This document shows positions 25,624-34,414 of a stretch of 64,000 bases of DNA, in pieces. The translations under genes were made by a program, and so were the position numbers. Position 1 is the first letter of the stretch, and the number at the start of each line of letters is the position of its first letter. The notes below the pieces were generated by a model. It saw only the letters and a program-made list of their open reading frames with translations. It was not told the DNA's origin and ran no database searches. This DNA comes from Erysipelotrichaceae bacterium (GTDB lineage: Bacteria > Bacillota_I > Bacilli_A > Erysipelotrichales > Erysipelotrichaceae), in the NCBI GenBank assembly GCA_017550145.1, contig JAFZQG010000027.1, positions 34,454 to 98,453 of the forward strand, given 5' to 3'.

Positions 25624-26973
25624 ATGAACAGATATGTTGAAGATGTAATAGCTTATGTAAAAGACAAATATGCGAATCAGCCGGAATTCGTTCAGACTGT
25701 CGAAGAGGTCTTTACTTCGATCGCTCCGGTCGTGGATCGTCATCCGGAATATGTGGAGGCAGATCTTTTAAAGAGAATGGTCGAACCGGAAAGACTATTT
25801 AGATTCAGAGTAGTCTGGACAGATGATAATAATAAGGTTCAGACCAATGTGGGATACCGCTGCCAGTTCAACGGTGCGATCGGTCCGTATAAAGGCGGTC
25901 TGCGTTTCAAGAATAATGTCAATGAAAGTGTCATTAAGTTCTTAGGCTTTGAACAGACTTTCAAGAACTCACTGACCGGTCAGCCGATCGGCGGAGCCAA
26001 GGGCGGAAGCGATTTTGATCCGGCAGGAAAATCCGATGCGGAGATCATGCGTTTCTGTCAGAGTTTCATGACAGCCTTATACAGATATATCGGACCGGAT
26101 ATCGATGTCCCGGCCGGTGATATCGGTGTAGGCGGCAGAGAGATCGGTTTCCTCTATGGCCAGTACCGCCGTTTAAAAGGAACATTTGAAAACGGTGTTC
26201 TGACCGGTAAGGGTATGAGTTATGGCGGATCTCTGATCAGACCGGAAGCTACAGGCTATGGAGCCATCTATTATCTGGAAGAAGTATTAAGACATGAAGG
26301 TGATACTCTTATGGGTAAGAAGATTGCAGTTTCGGGTTATGGCAATGTTTCCTGGGGTATCATGAAGAAAGCTGCTCAGCTGGGTGCCAAGGTCACCTAT
26401 ATGTCAGGTTCGACCGGTTATATCCATGATGAAGAAGGTATCGATACCGAAGAGAAGCTGCAGTTCATTCTGGACTTGCGTGCAGCCAACTCCAAGAATC
26501 TCAAATCCTATGCGGATAAGTTCGGCTGTGAATTTGTGCCGAATAAGAAATTCTGGGGTGTCAATGATGTGGATATCTATATGCCGGCAGCTACCCAGAA
26601 TGAGGTCGATCTTGAGGAAGCCAAGAAGATCGTTGAGTCAGGTGTCAAGTATTATCTGGAAGTATCCAATATGCCTACCACCAATGAGGCGGTCAGATAT
26701 CTTAAGGAACACGGCGTGATCATTGCGCCATCCAAGGCTGTCAATGCGGGCGGTGTCGGTGTCTCGGCATTAGAAATGTCACAGAACTCCGAGCGACTGG
26801 TCTGGACGGCTGAAGAAGTCGATGCCAGACTCAAAACGATGATGAAAAATATCTATGACAAGTCAGTTGAAGCAGCCGAGAAATACGGGCTTGGTTATGA
26901 TCTGATCGCCGGAGGCAATATCGCCGGTTTTGAAAAAGTGGCAGAAGCCATGATGGAGCAGGGCATATTCTAA
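25624..26973 (+). CDS. gdhA: Glutamate dehydrogenase (probably NADP-specific)
   Basis: 450 residues, the length of hexameric bacterial GdhA. Seen: YKGGLRFKNNVNESVIKFLG, then FKNSLTGQPIGGAKGGSDFD with the catalytic Lys, DVPAGDIGVGGREIG with the catalytic Asp, RPEATGYGAIYY, and the Rossmann loop SGYGNVSWG. It interconverts 2-oxoglutarate plus ammonia and glutamate. The ATG at 25624 follows GGAGG by 8 bases; an upstream in-frame TTG at 25609 would place that site inside the gene. A C_GCAxxG_C_C gene follows one base after its stop. Confidence 0.95.
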   Translation: MNRYVEDVIAYVKDKYANQPEFVQTVEEVFTSIAPVVDRHPEYVEADLLKRMVEPERLFRFRVVWTDDNNKVQTNVGYRCQFNGAIGPYKGGLRFKNNVNESVIKFLGFEQTFKNSLTGQPIGGAKGGSDFDPAGKSDAEIMRFCQSFMTALYRYIGPDIDVPAGDIGVGGREIGFLYGQYRRLKGTFENGVLTGKGMSYGGSLIRPEATGYGAIYYLEEVLRHEGDTLMGKKIAVSGYGNVSWGIMKKAAQLGAKVTYMSGSTGYIHDEEGIDTEEKLQFILDLRAANSKNLKSYADKFGCEFVPNKKFWGVNDVDIYMPAATQNEVDLEEAKKIVESGVKYYLEVSNMPTTNEAVRYLKEHGVIIAPSKAVNAGGVGVSALEMSQNSERLVWTAEEVDARLKTMMKNIYDKSVEAAEKYGLGYDLIAGGNIAGFEKVAEAMMEQGIF

Positions 26974-26974
26974 A

Positions 26975-27427
26975 ATGACACTGGAAGATAAAGTCAGATA
27001 TTACTATATCGATCTGCATTACAACTGTGCGGAAGCCGTGATCCATGCGGCCAATGATTACTACGATCTGGATATCACCAAAGATGATATGCGGATGTTA
27101 GGAGGATTCGGCGGCGGCATGTATGCGGGAGTGGTGTGCGGCGTACTGGTAGCGGCCGTAGCGGTATTGTCCAAGATGGTCGTTAAGGAAAGTGCCAGAC
27201 AGGAAGGCGAAACGGTCAGACCGGTAATCAACGGGATGGTTAGATCCTTCAACCAGGAGCTTGAAGGACTCTCCTGCAAGGAATTAAGACCTAAATACTA
27301 CACCAAGGAAGATTCCTGTCTCAAGACGGTCCTGCTCGGAACAAAGGTTCTGGAAGAAGCAGTCGAAAAACTGAATAACGGCAAGACCGAAGCTGATCCG
27401 AGTGTCTTCGACGGTTATCACTTATAA
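26975..27427 (+). CDS. C_GCAxxG_C_C family redox-type protein
   Basis: A 150-residue cytosolic protein with the spaced cysteine and glycine pattern of this family: HYNCAEAVIHAAN at ~16-28, MLGGFGGGMYAGVVCGVLVAAVAVL at ~44-66 (the second part holds the cysteine), then LSCKELRPKYY and DSCLKTVL. Members are thought to be redox-active or metal-binding but no reaction is fixed. It starts one base after gdhA and is probably co-transcribed. Confidence 0.82.
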   Translation: MTLEDKVRYYYIDLHYNCAEAVIHAANDYYDLDITKDDMRMLGGFGGGMYAGVVCGVLVAAVAVLSKMVVKESARQEGETVRPVINGMVRSFNQELEGLSCKELRPKYYTKEDSCLKTVLLGTKVLEEAVEKLNNGKTEADPSVFDGYHL

Positions 27428-27435
27428 GCAAACAA

Positions 27436-27475
27436 AAACATCTGTATCATTTATTTCGGTACAGATGTTTTATTT
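27436..27475. terminator. Bidirectional terminator
   Basis: Eleven-base stem AAACATCTGTA / TACAGATGTTT with a 13-base loop, between convergent genes, with T-rich flanks on both strands. Confidence 0.8.
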
Positions 27476-27479
27476 CGGT

Positions 27480-28289
27480 TTAATCTTTGTTTAAAGTATC
27501 TCTGAATACGTAATACTTCTGATACAGGAATTCCGTTACCAGATTCAGAAACATATCGATACCCGTTACCACATAGTCGTTCCAGCCCAGGGTCCCGGTC
27601 AGGTAATTGCCGAATATGGTTGATAAAGGTGTAAAGACACAGTAGTAGGCGAAGACCTTGGCCATCGCTACCGGCACATTGGAAGCCGATTTGAAGGTGT
27701 AGTTTCTGTTCAGTGTAAAGTTCCATAATACCGAAAGGATCAGGGAGATCAGATAGCTTGGCCACCAGCCCAGTTTCAGTATTTCATTGAATAACGTAAA
27801 ACTGATTATCTGAATAACACCGGCCGAGATGGAGAATAAGGTAAACTTGATGGTCTGCAATAAATCCTTATTGACCTGTTTTTTAGATTGATTATTAAGA
27901 TAATTATCGGCCTTGGTCAAGAACTCCTTCATATTGTCGAAAGTCAGAGTATTCAAAGCTTCCTCATATGGCAACAGAACGACCTCTTCAACTTCTTCTT
28001 CCTGAAGGACCGGTTCCTGATTCTCATAATAGGCCAGATAATAATAGACCCTCTTTTCGATCCCGTTAGGCATGACGTATTCCGTGACTTCACAGAAATC
28101 CTTATCGATCTTTACATCAAGTCCGACTTCTTCCTTTATCTCTCTTTTCGCAGCCATGAGTTCGGTTTCGCCTTCTTCAAGATGCCCTTTGGCAAAACCG
28201 TAGTTGCCATGAAAATCCTTCTGCAGCAGATAGTATATCTTATTGTCTTTAATCGTATATATGATTGCACCGGCACTTATTTCCATCAT
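27480..28289 (-). CDS. Nudix hydrolase fused to a GtrA-like membrane domain
   Basis: About 269 residues. Residues ~1-130 are a Nudix domain with a full Nudix box (GHLEEGETELMAAKREIKEE plus VGL) and LLQKDFHGNYGFAKGH before it. After a short linker, residues ~145-265 are a four-helix GtrA-like domain (FTLFSISAGVIQIISFTLF, LISLILSVLWNFTLNRNYTF, YVVTGIDMFLNLVTEFLYQK), the family of prenyl-linked sugar flipping or accessory proteins. The start is one of two adjacent ATGs (28289, 28286), only 6 bases after a minus-strand TATAAT and without Shine-Dalgarno. A membrane-tethered Nudix enzyme acting on a nucleotide sugar or prenyl diphosphate is possible (inference). Confidence 0.82.
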   Translation of the reverse strand: MMEISAGAIIYTIKDNKIYYLLQKDFHGNYGFAKGHLEEGETELMAAKREIKEEVGLDVKIDKDFCEVTEYVMPNGIEKRVYYYLAYYENQEPVLQEEEVEEVVLLPYEEALNTLTFDNMKEFLTKADNYLNNQSKKQVNKDLLQTIKFTLFSISAGVIQIISFTLFNEILKLGWWPSYLISLILSVLWNFTLNRNYTFKSASNVPVAMAKVFAYYCVFTPLSTIFGNYLTGTLGWNDYVVTGIDMFLNLVTEFLYQKYYVFRDTLNKD

Positions 28290-28295
28290 GATTTT

Positions 28296-28328
28296 ATTAT
28301 AGACGATTAGACCAAATAACATTACAAT
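28296..28328. promoter_or_regulatory. Overlapping divergent promoters (Nudix-GtrA / lipid kinase)
   Basis: A minus-strand TATAAT (28301-28296) and plus-strand TACAAT (28323-28328); the -35 zone of each overlaps the core of the other. Both start codons lie 6-10 bases from their -10. Confidence 0.55.
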
Positions 28329-28338
28329 AAAAAATGAA

Positions 28339-29211
28339 ATGAAAATGTTACTGCTGGTAAATGCCCGTTCGGGTCTGAAGAATTCCAAGGCGAATCTTCT
28401 GAATGTGATCGATATCTTCTGCCGTAAGGATTATACGGTAACGGTCTATGTTACCCAGAAACAGAATGATGCGCATGACTACCTGATGAAAAACAGGATC
28501 AAATATGATGTGGTCTGTGTTTTCGGCGGCGACGGTACGATGAACGAAGTTACCGATGCTCTGATGCGCAAGGATGAGAAACCGGTTTTAGGTTACTTCC
28601 CAAGCGGCACGATGAACGACTTCGGTTCCAATTTTGATCTGGGCAGTGATTTTAAGCAGATTGCAGAAAGGATCTGTGAAGGCAAGATCAGAGAATTCGA
28701 TGTCGGATGTTTCAACGGCAGATATTTCAATTATGTAGCAGCTTTCGGCGCCATGTGCGATGTGCCTTTTACAACCAGGAGAGATGCGAAGGAGACTTTT
28801 GGCAATATCGCCTATATCATGGAAGGAATCGGTAAACTGCCGGAAATCAAGATGCATAAGGTTAAATATACGGTCAATGGCCGTGAATATAAAAAGGATG
28901 TGCTGTTCGGTCTGATCTATTCGGGTAACAGAGTTGCGGGCATGGAACTGGAAGACAAGAAACATTCCAGGATCGATGACGGTCTGTTTAATGTACTGAT
29001 CGTTGACTATGTTCCGACGGTCTTTAATGCCCCGGATATCCTTTCCACGATCTTGCAGCAGAAACGTTTCATCCACCGTTATCAGACGGATAAGATCTCT
29101 CTGGAATTCGAGGATGATGTGGTCTGGACCCTGGATGGTGAAGAGGCCAAAATGGATAAGAATAAAGCAGAAATAAGTATTATAAATAAAGCACTCAGGA
29201 TCATTGCCTGA
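28339..29211 (+). CDS. Diacylglycerol/lipid kinase family protein (YegS/BmrU-like)
   Basis: 290 residues. N-terminal nucleotide-binding domain with LLLVNARSGLKNSKAN, VVCVFGGDGTMNEVTDAL (GGDGT motif, ~60-77) and GYFPSGTMNDFG; C-terminal beta-sandwich with RIDDGLFNVLIV. Members phosphorylate diacylglycerol or related lipids at the inner membrane face. No Shine-Dalgarno; TACAAT ends 10 bases upstream, so probably leaderless. The last codons form part of the terminator. Confidence 0.9.
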   Translation: MKMLLLVNARSGLKNSKANLLNVIDIFCRKDYTVTVYVTQKQNDAHDYLMKNRIKYDVVCVFGGDGTMNEVTDALMRKDEKPVLGYFPSGTMNDFGSNFDLGSDFKQIAERICEGKIREFDVGCFNGRYFNYVAAFGAMCDVPFTTRRDAKETFGNIAYIMEGIGKLPEIKMHKVKYTVNGREYKKDVLFGLIYSGNRVAGMELEDKKHSRIDDGLFNVLIVDYVPTVFNAPDILSTILQQKRFIHRYQTDKISLEFEDDVVWTLDGEEAKMDKNKAEISIINKALRIIA

Positions 29212-29220
29212 GTGCTTTTT
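29188..29220 (+). terminator. Terminator overlapping the end of the lipid kinase gene
   Basis: Twelve-base stem AAAGCACTCAGG / CCTGAGTGCTTT with a 7-base loop and T run. The stop codon TGA (29209-29211) lies in the right arm. Confidence 0.9.
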
Positions 29221-29255
29221 TACAATGAATGAAGAAAGAATATACAATAATAATG

Positions 29256-29277
29256 TATCGGTATACCGATATATAAT
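29256..29277 (+). promoter_or_regulatory. Perfect 16-bp palindrome next to the -10 of the XRE gene
   Basis: TATCGGTATACCGATA (29256-29271) is a perfect palindrome filling the spacer, immediately followed by TATAAT at 29272-29277. A repressor here would block the promoter; the product of the next gene is the obvious candidate. Confidence 0.7.
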
Positions 29278-29286
29278 TGATATTTT

Positions 29287-29838
29287 ATGAACTTAAATAT
29301 AGCTTTAAAAAAGAAAAATATGAGTAAATATGCACTTTCTAAAAGAAGTGGTATTTCATATTCAACGATTCATGATTTGTGCAGTGGGATTATTAAGATT
29401 CAGAATCTTTCATCTGGTTTACTTTATAGAATTTCAAAAGTGCTGGGTATTCCGATGGAACAGTTATTGGAAGAAGAAAGAACTCAGGAATATATCAGAA
29501 GCGAGATATGCCATGAGTTAAAGGAACTTGGCGATTTCGGTTTTATGGAAAAAGTAATTAAAGATGATCGAATCGAAAACGCTATTGATAATGATGAAAT
29601 ATTTGAAGCACTATATACTCTGGCACTTATTGATTATTTATGCAATAAATATGGAATCCCAATAATAGAACATTATTCTGAACTAAGAGAAAAGAGATTC
29701 AAATCAATAGTTTATCCTGTTGGTATGATGCTTAAATCAAAAATAAATGGTATGTCAGAAAAAGAAATGAGAAAGAATCTGATACCGGAGTTTTTGAATT
29801 TTAACATTGCTGAGGAAGACGTATACAACGTCGCTTAA
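29287..29838 (+). CDS. XRE-type HTH regulator, antitoxin-like
   Basis: 183 residues. Residues ~3-60 are an XRE helix-turn-helix (MSKYALSKRSGISYSTIHDL, then SSGLLYRISKVLGIPMEQLL). The C-terminal ~110 residues are mostly helical with no motif I recognise. The layout resembles HTH antitoxins of Firmicutes toxin-antitoxin loci, but no toxin gene adjoins. Codon use is more A+T-rich than in the neighbouring metabolic genes, hinting at acquisition. TATAAT ends 9 bases before the ATG and no Shine-Dalgarno is present. A palindrome at the promoter suggests autoregulation. Confidence 0.8.
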   Translation: MNLNIALKKKNMSKYALSKRSGISYSTIHDLCSGIIKIQNLSSGLLYRISKVLGIPMEQLLEEERTQEYIRSEICHELKELGDFGFMEKVIKDDRIENAIDNDEIFEALYTLALIDYLCNKYGIPIIEHYSELREKRFKSIVYPVGMMLKSKINGMSEKEMRKNLIPEFLNFNIAEEDVYNVA

Positions 29839-29867
29839 TAAATTAGGAAAAGAATTAAGAAACAGAA

Positions 29868-29891
29868 AAAAAGCACGGGGAACCGTGCTTT
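29868..29891. terminator. Terminator between the XRE and DUF937 genes
   Basis: Stem AAAGCACGG / CCGTGCTTT with a GGAA loop. The long T run is on the minus strand, so it mainly ends the leftward DUF937 gene. Confidence 0.82.
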
Positions 29892-29917
29892 CGTCGTATT
29901 GTTTTCAGCTGAATAAA

Positions 29918-30604
29918 TTATTTCATTAACTGAGTAAGCAGACCTAACAGTTGAGTACCATCAGCCTGTTTAGCAGAAGTCTGTGAACCGCCAAGTAATG
30001 AGGTTAACAGGCTGGCGTAGTTATTTGTCTGCTGAGTTGTTGTGCTGCTGCCGCCACCGAGTAATGATCCGAGCAGACCTGCTGCGGCATTCTGGTTGGC
30101 ATTGGACATGGTTGCGCCACCGAGTAAACCGGCGATGTCGGAAAGATCGATACCATCGGAAAGGTCTACTTTAGGTTTAGCAGCTTGCTGCTGAGCTGCT
30201 GCGGTTGTAGCAGTTGATAAGCTGTTGAGTAAAGCCGGAGCGATGTTGTTTAAGACGCTGTTGACCTGAGCGGCTGTTAAGCCTGCTTCGCTGGCCAGTG
30301 TGCTGACGATGGAGTTCTTGTCTTTGCCTAAGATGTGGGCAATGATCTTGGCACCATCATCGGAGTCCGCATTGTTGATCTGTTGAGAAACAGTAGCGGT
30401 GCTCTGGTGCTGTGTTAAAGCGCTCAGTAAGGAAGTAGCTCCGTCTTTCTTGGAAGCATTCTTGGTCATGTAGCTGATCAAGAGAGGTACGGCGATCATC
30501 AGCAGTTTGGAAATAGCGCTGGAATTGACGCCGGTTTTCTTGGAAACGGAATTTACGGAATCATTAGTGGTTAATGAGCCCAATAAAAGTTGTAATAGAT
30601 TCAT
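29918..30604 (-). CDS. DUF937 domain protein
   Basis: 228 residues, low complexity, rich in Ala, Ser, Leu, Gln and Gly. The N-terminal ~130 residues match DUF937 (NLLQLLLGSLTTNDSVNSVS, then ISKLLMIAVPLLISYMTKNA and ILGKDKNSIVSTLASEAGL). The C-terminal part repeats a short AGLLGSLLGGG-like unit separated by Gln/Thr-rich linkers. No signal peptide or membrane helix. Function unknown. AGGAG lies 7 bases before the ATG. Confidence 0.82.
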   Translation of the reverse strand: MNLLQLLLGSLTTNDSVNSVSKKTGVNSSAISKLLMIAVPLLISYMTKNASKKDGATSLLSALTQHQSTATVSQQINNADSDDGAKIIAHILGKDKNSIVSTLASEAGLTAAQVNSVLNNIAPALLNSLSTATTAAAQQQAAKPKVDLSDGIDLSDIAGLLGGATMSNANQNAAAGLLGSLLGGGSSTTTQQTNNYASLLTSLLGGSQTSAKQADGTQLLGLLTQLMK

Positions 30605-30710
30605 ATTGTGTTCTCCTAATCTTTAATTATATTTTACCGCTTTTTTGTCTACCCGCTATACAAAATGATAAGAAATTTACGGAGTCATTGGGGCTGCCAG
30701 ACTACGAAAA

Positions 30711-30721
30711 TATGATAAGAT
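30711..30721 (+). promoter_or_regulatory. Extended -10 of ABC pair 3
   Basis: TATGATAAGAT, a TATGn-extended -10 (TAAGAT at 30716-30721), 9 bases before the ATG at 30731. Confidence 0.5.
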
Positions 30722-30730
30722 TTAAGGTAG

Positions 30731-32467
30731 ATGTTCACATTACTGAAGAAATTCACAAAAGACGGCTGGTGGGCAGCCCTGTTGGGGCCGCTTTTTACGG
30801 TTGCGGAAGTTATTGTTGATGCGTTAATTCCTTTGATCATGTCGGATATCATCGATGAAGGCATCTATGCTCTGGGCGGAGATATGAATTATATCTTCAC
30901 TAAGGGCGTACAGATGGTCCTTTTAGCATTGGCCGGCGCATTTTTCGGTGCGGCTTCAGGCCTTTTCTCATCGATCGCTTCGACCAGATTCATCCGTAAT
31001 ATCAGAACCGCAATGTTCTCAAAGATCCAGGAATACAGTTTCGAGAATATCGAGAAATATCCGGTTCCGACCGTTGTCATGCGTCTGACGACGGATATGA
31101 GAATGTTGAGAATGGCGTATGTAAGTATCGTCAGAATGCTTATTAGAGCACCATTCAACCTGATGATCAGTGCGTATTTTGTCTTTACCCTGAACAAGAA
31201 ACTGGCCGGTATTTTTGCGATCGCCATTCCGATCCTGGGTATCGGTTTAATTATGATCTATATCAAAGCTCATCCGCGTTTCAGACAGATGATGCTGAAG
31301 TTCGATGCGATGGATGCCGACCTCGAAGAGAATATCGACGGTATCAGAGTCGTCAAGACTTTTGTCAGGGAATCTTATGAGAATGAGAAATTCGTCAATT
31401 CCTCTTCAAGCGTAACCAAGGCTCAACGTCATGCGGAAAATGTCGTTATCATCAACCGTCCGTTCTTTGAGTTTGTCATGTATTCCTGCATGATCGCCGT
31501 ATCATGGATCGGCGGTAATGATGTCATCGCCGGAACGATGAGTACCGGTAACTTCATGGCTTATCTTTCCTACATCAGAGCGATCCTGTTCTCTTTACTG
31601 ATGATCTCCAATGTCTTCTTACAGGTCGTCATGGCTCAGGCTTCGGTCGATCGTGCCAATGAGATTTTGAATGAAGAGCCGAGCATCACTGATAAGGATT
31701 GTGATCCTGATCTGAAAGTCGAAGAAGGTTCGATCGAATTCCGTAATGTTTCGTTTAAATATTCCGCTGATGCGGAGAAGGATGTCTTAAGTGATGTCGA
31801 TCTCAAGATAAAGTCCGGTGAAGTAATCGGAATCTTAGGTCCGACCGGTTCAAGTAAGACGACTTTAGTTCAGCTGATCCCGCGTCTTTATGATGCGACC
31901 AAGGGTGATGTCTATGTCGGCGGACATAACGTCAAGGAATATAAACTTAATAATCTGCGTGATGCCGTAGCGATGGTCTTGCAGAAGAATACTCTGTTCT
32001 CCGGAACCATTGAAGAGAATATGAAGTGGGGCAAACCTGATGCGACCCATGAAGAGATCGTCGAAGCCTGCAAGTATGCGCAAGCCGATGATTTCATTAT
32101 GCAGATGCCTAAACAGTATGAGACCGATCTGGGTCAGGGCGGCGTCAATGTTTCAGGCGGTCAGAAACAGCGTTTATGTATCGCCAGAGCCTTGCTTAAA
32201 CAGCCTAAGATAATCATTCTTGATGACTCGACCAGTGCGGTCGATACCGATACCGACCATCGTATCCAGCTGGCTTTGAAGGAAAAACTGGGTAATATGA
32301 CGACCATCATCATCGCTCAGCGTGTCAACTCGGTCAAGGAAGCCGACCGTATCATCATCATGAATGACGGCAAGATCGAGGATATCGGCAATCATGAAGA
32401 ACTCTTGAAGAGAAACGAAGTCTATCGTGATCTTTACAATACACAGATGGAAGGAGCTCTGGAATAA
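30731..32467 (+). CDS. ABC exporter half-transporter with degenerate catalytic site (pair 3, first subunit)
   Basis: 578 residues, same order as the first subunit of pair 1 and clearly paralogous (VRMLIRAPFNLMI, IPILGIGLI). Walker A is GPTGSSKTT, with Ser replacing the usual Gly before Lys; signature NVSGGQKQR; Walker B IILDDSTSAVD (Asp for Glu); Gln in the H-loop (IIIAQR). It is the non-catalytic half of a heterodimeric exporter. The start is 9 bases after the -10; AAGG only 3 bases upstream is too close for a normal Shine-Dalgarno. One-base overlap with the partner gene. Confidence 0.92.
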   Translation: MFTLLKKFTKDGWWAALLGPLFTVAEVIVDALIPLIMSDIIDEGIYALGGDMNYIFTKGVQMVLLALAGAFFGAASGLFSSIASTRFIRNIRTAMFSKIQEYSFENIEKYPVPTVVMRLTTDMRMLRMAYVSIVRMLIRAPFNLMISAYFVFTLNKKLAGIFAIAIPILGIGLIMIYIKAHPRFRQMMLKFDAMDADLEENIDGIRVVKTFVRESYENEKFVNSSSSVTKAQRHAENVVIINRPFFEFVMYSCMIAVSWIGGNDVIAGTMSTGNFMAYLSYIRAILFSLLMISNVFLQVVMAQASVDRANEILNEEPSITDKDCDPDLKVEEGSIEFRNVSFKYSADAEKDVLSDVDLKIKSGEVIGILGPTGSSKTTLVQLIPRLYDATKGDVYVGGHNVKEYKLNNLRDAVAMVLQKNTLFSGTIEENMKWGKPDATHEEIVEACKYAQADDFIMQMPKQYETDLGQGGVNVSGGQKQRLCIARALLKQPKIIILDDSTSAVDTDTDHRIQLALKEKLGNMTTIIIAQRVNSVKEADRIIIMNDGKIEDIGNHEELLKRNEVYRDLYNTQMEGALE

Positions 32468-34356
32468 TGGCAGATACCGGATACAGACAGTTAAGAACCT
32501 CCAGAGCCAATGACGTAACAGGCACCATTGCCAGGACTTTTTCCTATATCAGAAAACACTACAGTTTCCGTTTTGTTTTGGCGATCGTCTTTACGATGCT
32601 GTCATCTTTAGCCGGTGTAATCAGTTCATATCTGTTTACGCCGATCATTAATAACTATATCGTTCCTTATATCGGACAGGAAAATCCGGATATGAGCGGT
32701 TTTGTGAGAATGCTGTATCTGATGGTGTTCATCTATGTGAGCGGATTATTGTCCTCATACGCTTTCTCTAAGCTGATTTCGATCGTTTCGACCGGTACGC
32801 TTAATCATATGCGCCAGGATCTTTTCAGGGTCATGGAGAAGCTGCCGTTAAAATTCTTTGACCGCAGAACACATGGTGAAGTGATGAACTACTACACCAA
32901 TGATATCGATACGATCAGACCGATGCTTGCCGATGCCTTCCCGACGATGATCACTACGATGATCACGATCGTCGGATGTTTCGGGTTTATGTTCTCACTG
33001 AATGTAAGACTCTCGCTGATCATGCTGGGAGTACTGATCATGATGTTCATGGTGACTTTCTTCCTGGCCAAAAGTTCCCGTAAGACTTTTGCGGGATTAC
33101 AGAAGCAGATCTCCAACATCAACGGCTATGCACAGGAAATGTTCTCGGGTCAGAAGGTCATTAAAGTCTTCAATCACGAAAAGGAAACGATGGACGGTTT
33201 CCTTGCGTTCAACAATAAACTCTATGATTATTCCTTAAGGACCAATGCCTATGCGTCGATGCTGATGCCGATCAATGCCAACCTGGCTTACATCGCTTAT
33301 GCGATCGTCGCCGTGGTCGGCGGCAAGATGTGCATTAACGGCACGATGAGGATCGGTGATCTGGCTTCATTCCTGCTCTTTGTTCGACAGTTTGCGGCTC
33401 CGATTTCCAATCTTTCGCAACAGTTCAATGGCATCATGATGTCTTTAGCCGGTGCGGAAAGAGTCTTCGATCTGATGGAGATGGAACCGGAACTTGACTA
33501 TGGAATCATCGAGCTGGTCAATGTCGAAGAAGGCAAGGATGAACTTGTTGAAACCGATAAGAAAACGGAACGCTGGGCGTGGAAGATCCCTGTTGATCCG
33601 CCAATGTATACCGAATTAAAAGGTGATATCAGGCTCAATGATGTCACGTTCAGATATGTCGAAGGCAAGACCGTTCTTAAGAATGTTTCGCTGTTTGCCA
33701 AACCGGGTCAGAAGATCGCCTTTGTCGGCAGTACCGGTGCAGGCAAGACAACGATCACCAATCTTATCAACCGTTTCTATGATATTGAGGACCAGGAAGG
33801 TATGATCACCTTCGATGGTATTCCAATCAAAGAGATCAAGAAGGATGACTTAAGAAGATCCATCGGTATGGTCTTACAGGATACCAACCTGTTCTCCGGA
33901 ACGATCATGGATAATATCCGTTATGGAAGACTTGATGCGACTGACGAGGAATGTATTGCAGCAGCCAAGATGTGTAATGCCTCATCATTCATCGAAAGAC
34001 TGCCTCATGGCTATCAGACGATGTTGAGCGCCAACGGATCCAACTTATCACAGGGCCAGAGACAGTTATTAAATATCGCAAGATGTGCCGTAGCCGATCC
34101 TCCGGTCATGGTATTGGATGAAGCTACTTCTTCGATCGATACCCATACCGAGAAGCTGATCGAAAAGGGCATGGATGAACTGATGAAAGGACGTACGACT
34201 TTCGTCATTGCCCATCGACTTTCGACTGTCAGAAATGCGAATGCGATCATGGTTCTCGAACATGGCGAGATCATCGAAAGAGGCAACCACGAGGATCTGA
34301 TCGCTCTCAAGGGCCGTTACTATCAGCTCTATACAGGCAAGGCTGAACTTGATTAA
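32467..34356 (+). CDS. ABC exporter half-transporter, catalytic subunit (pair 3, second subunit)
   Basis: 629 residues: membrane domain, a ~45-residue linker with ETDKKTERWAWK as in pair 1, then the nucleotide-binding domain with Walker A GSTGAGKTT, signature NLSQGQRQL, Walker B MVLDEATSSID and His in IAHRLST. It supplies the catalytic Glu and His for the heterodimer. Unlike pair 1 there is no adjacent regulator gene. A terminator follows its stop. Confidence 0.92.
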   Translation: MADTGYRQLRTSRANDVTGTIARTFSYIRKHYSFRFVLAIVFTMLSSLAGVISSYLFTPIINNYIVPYIGQENPDMSGFVRMLYLMVFIYVSGLLSSYAFSKLISIVSTGTLNHMRQDLFRVMEKLPLKFFDRRTHGEVMNYYTNDIDTIRPMLADAFPTMITTMITIVGCFGFMFSLNVRLSLIMLGVLIMMFMVTFFLAKSSRKTFAGLQKQISNINGYAQEMFSGQKVIKVFNHEKETMDGFLAFNNKLYDYSLRTNAYASMLMPINANLAYIAYAIVAVVGGKMCINGTMRIGDLASFLLFVRQFAAPISNLSQQFNGIMMSLAGAERVFDLMEMEPELDYGIIELVNVEEGKDELVETDKKTERWAWKIPVDPPMYTELKGDIRLNDVTFRYVEGKTVLKNVSLFAKPGQKIAFVGSTGAGKTTITNLINRFYDIEDQEGMITFDGIPIKEIKKDDLRRSIGMVLQDTNLFSGTIMDNIRYGRLDATDEECIAAAKMCNASSFIERLPHGYQTMLSANGSNLSQGQRQLLNIARCAVADPPVMVLDEATSSIDTHTEKLIEKGMDELMKGRTTFVIAHRLSTVRNANAIMVLEHGEIIERGNHEDLIALKGRYYQLYTGKAELD

Positions 34357-34361
34357 TACAC

Positions 34362-34386
34362 AAATAACAGGGAAACCTGTTATTTT
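34362..34386 (+). terminator. Terminator after ABC pair 3
   Basis: Ten-base stem AAATAACAGG / CCTGTTATTT closed by a GAAA tetraloop and followed by T. The -10 (TACAAT, 34389-34394) of the next operon begins 3 bases later. Confidence 0.88.
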
Positions 34387-34414
34387 GTTACAATAAATGA
34401 GGAAAGAAAATAAT

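Noticed and set aside
30574..30819. Short plus-strand open frame across the DUF937/ABC intergenic region
   Set aside because: It overlaps the start of DUF937 and of the ABC gene in other frames and has no family resemblance.
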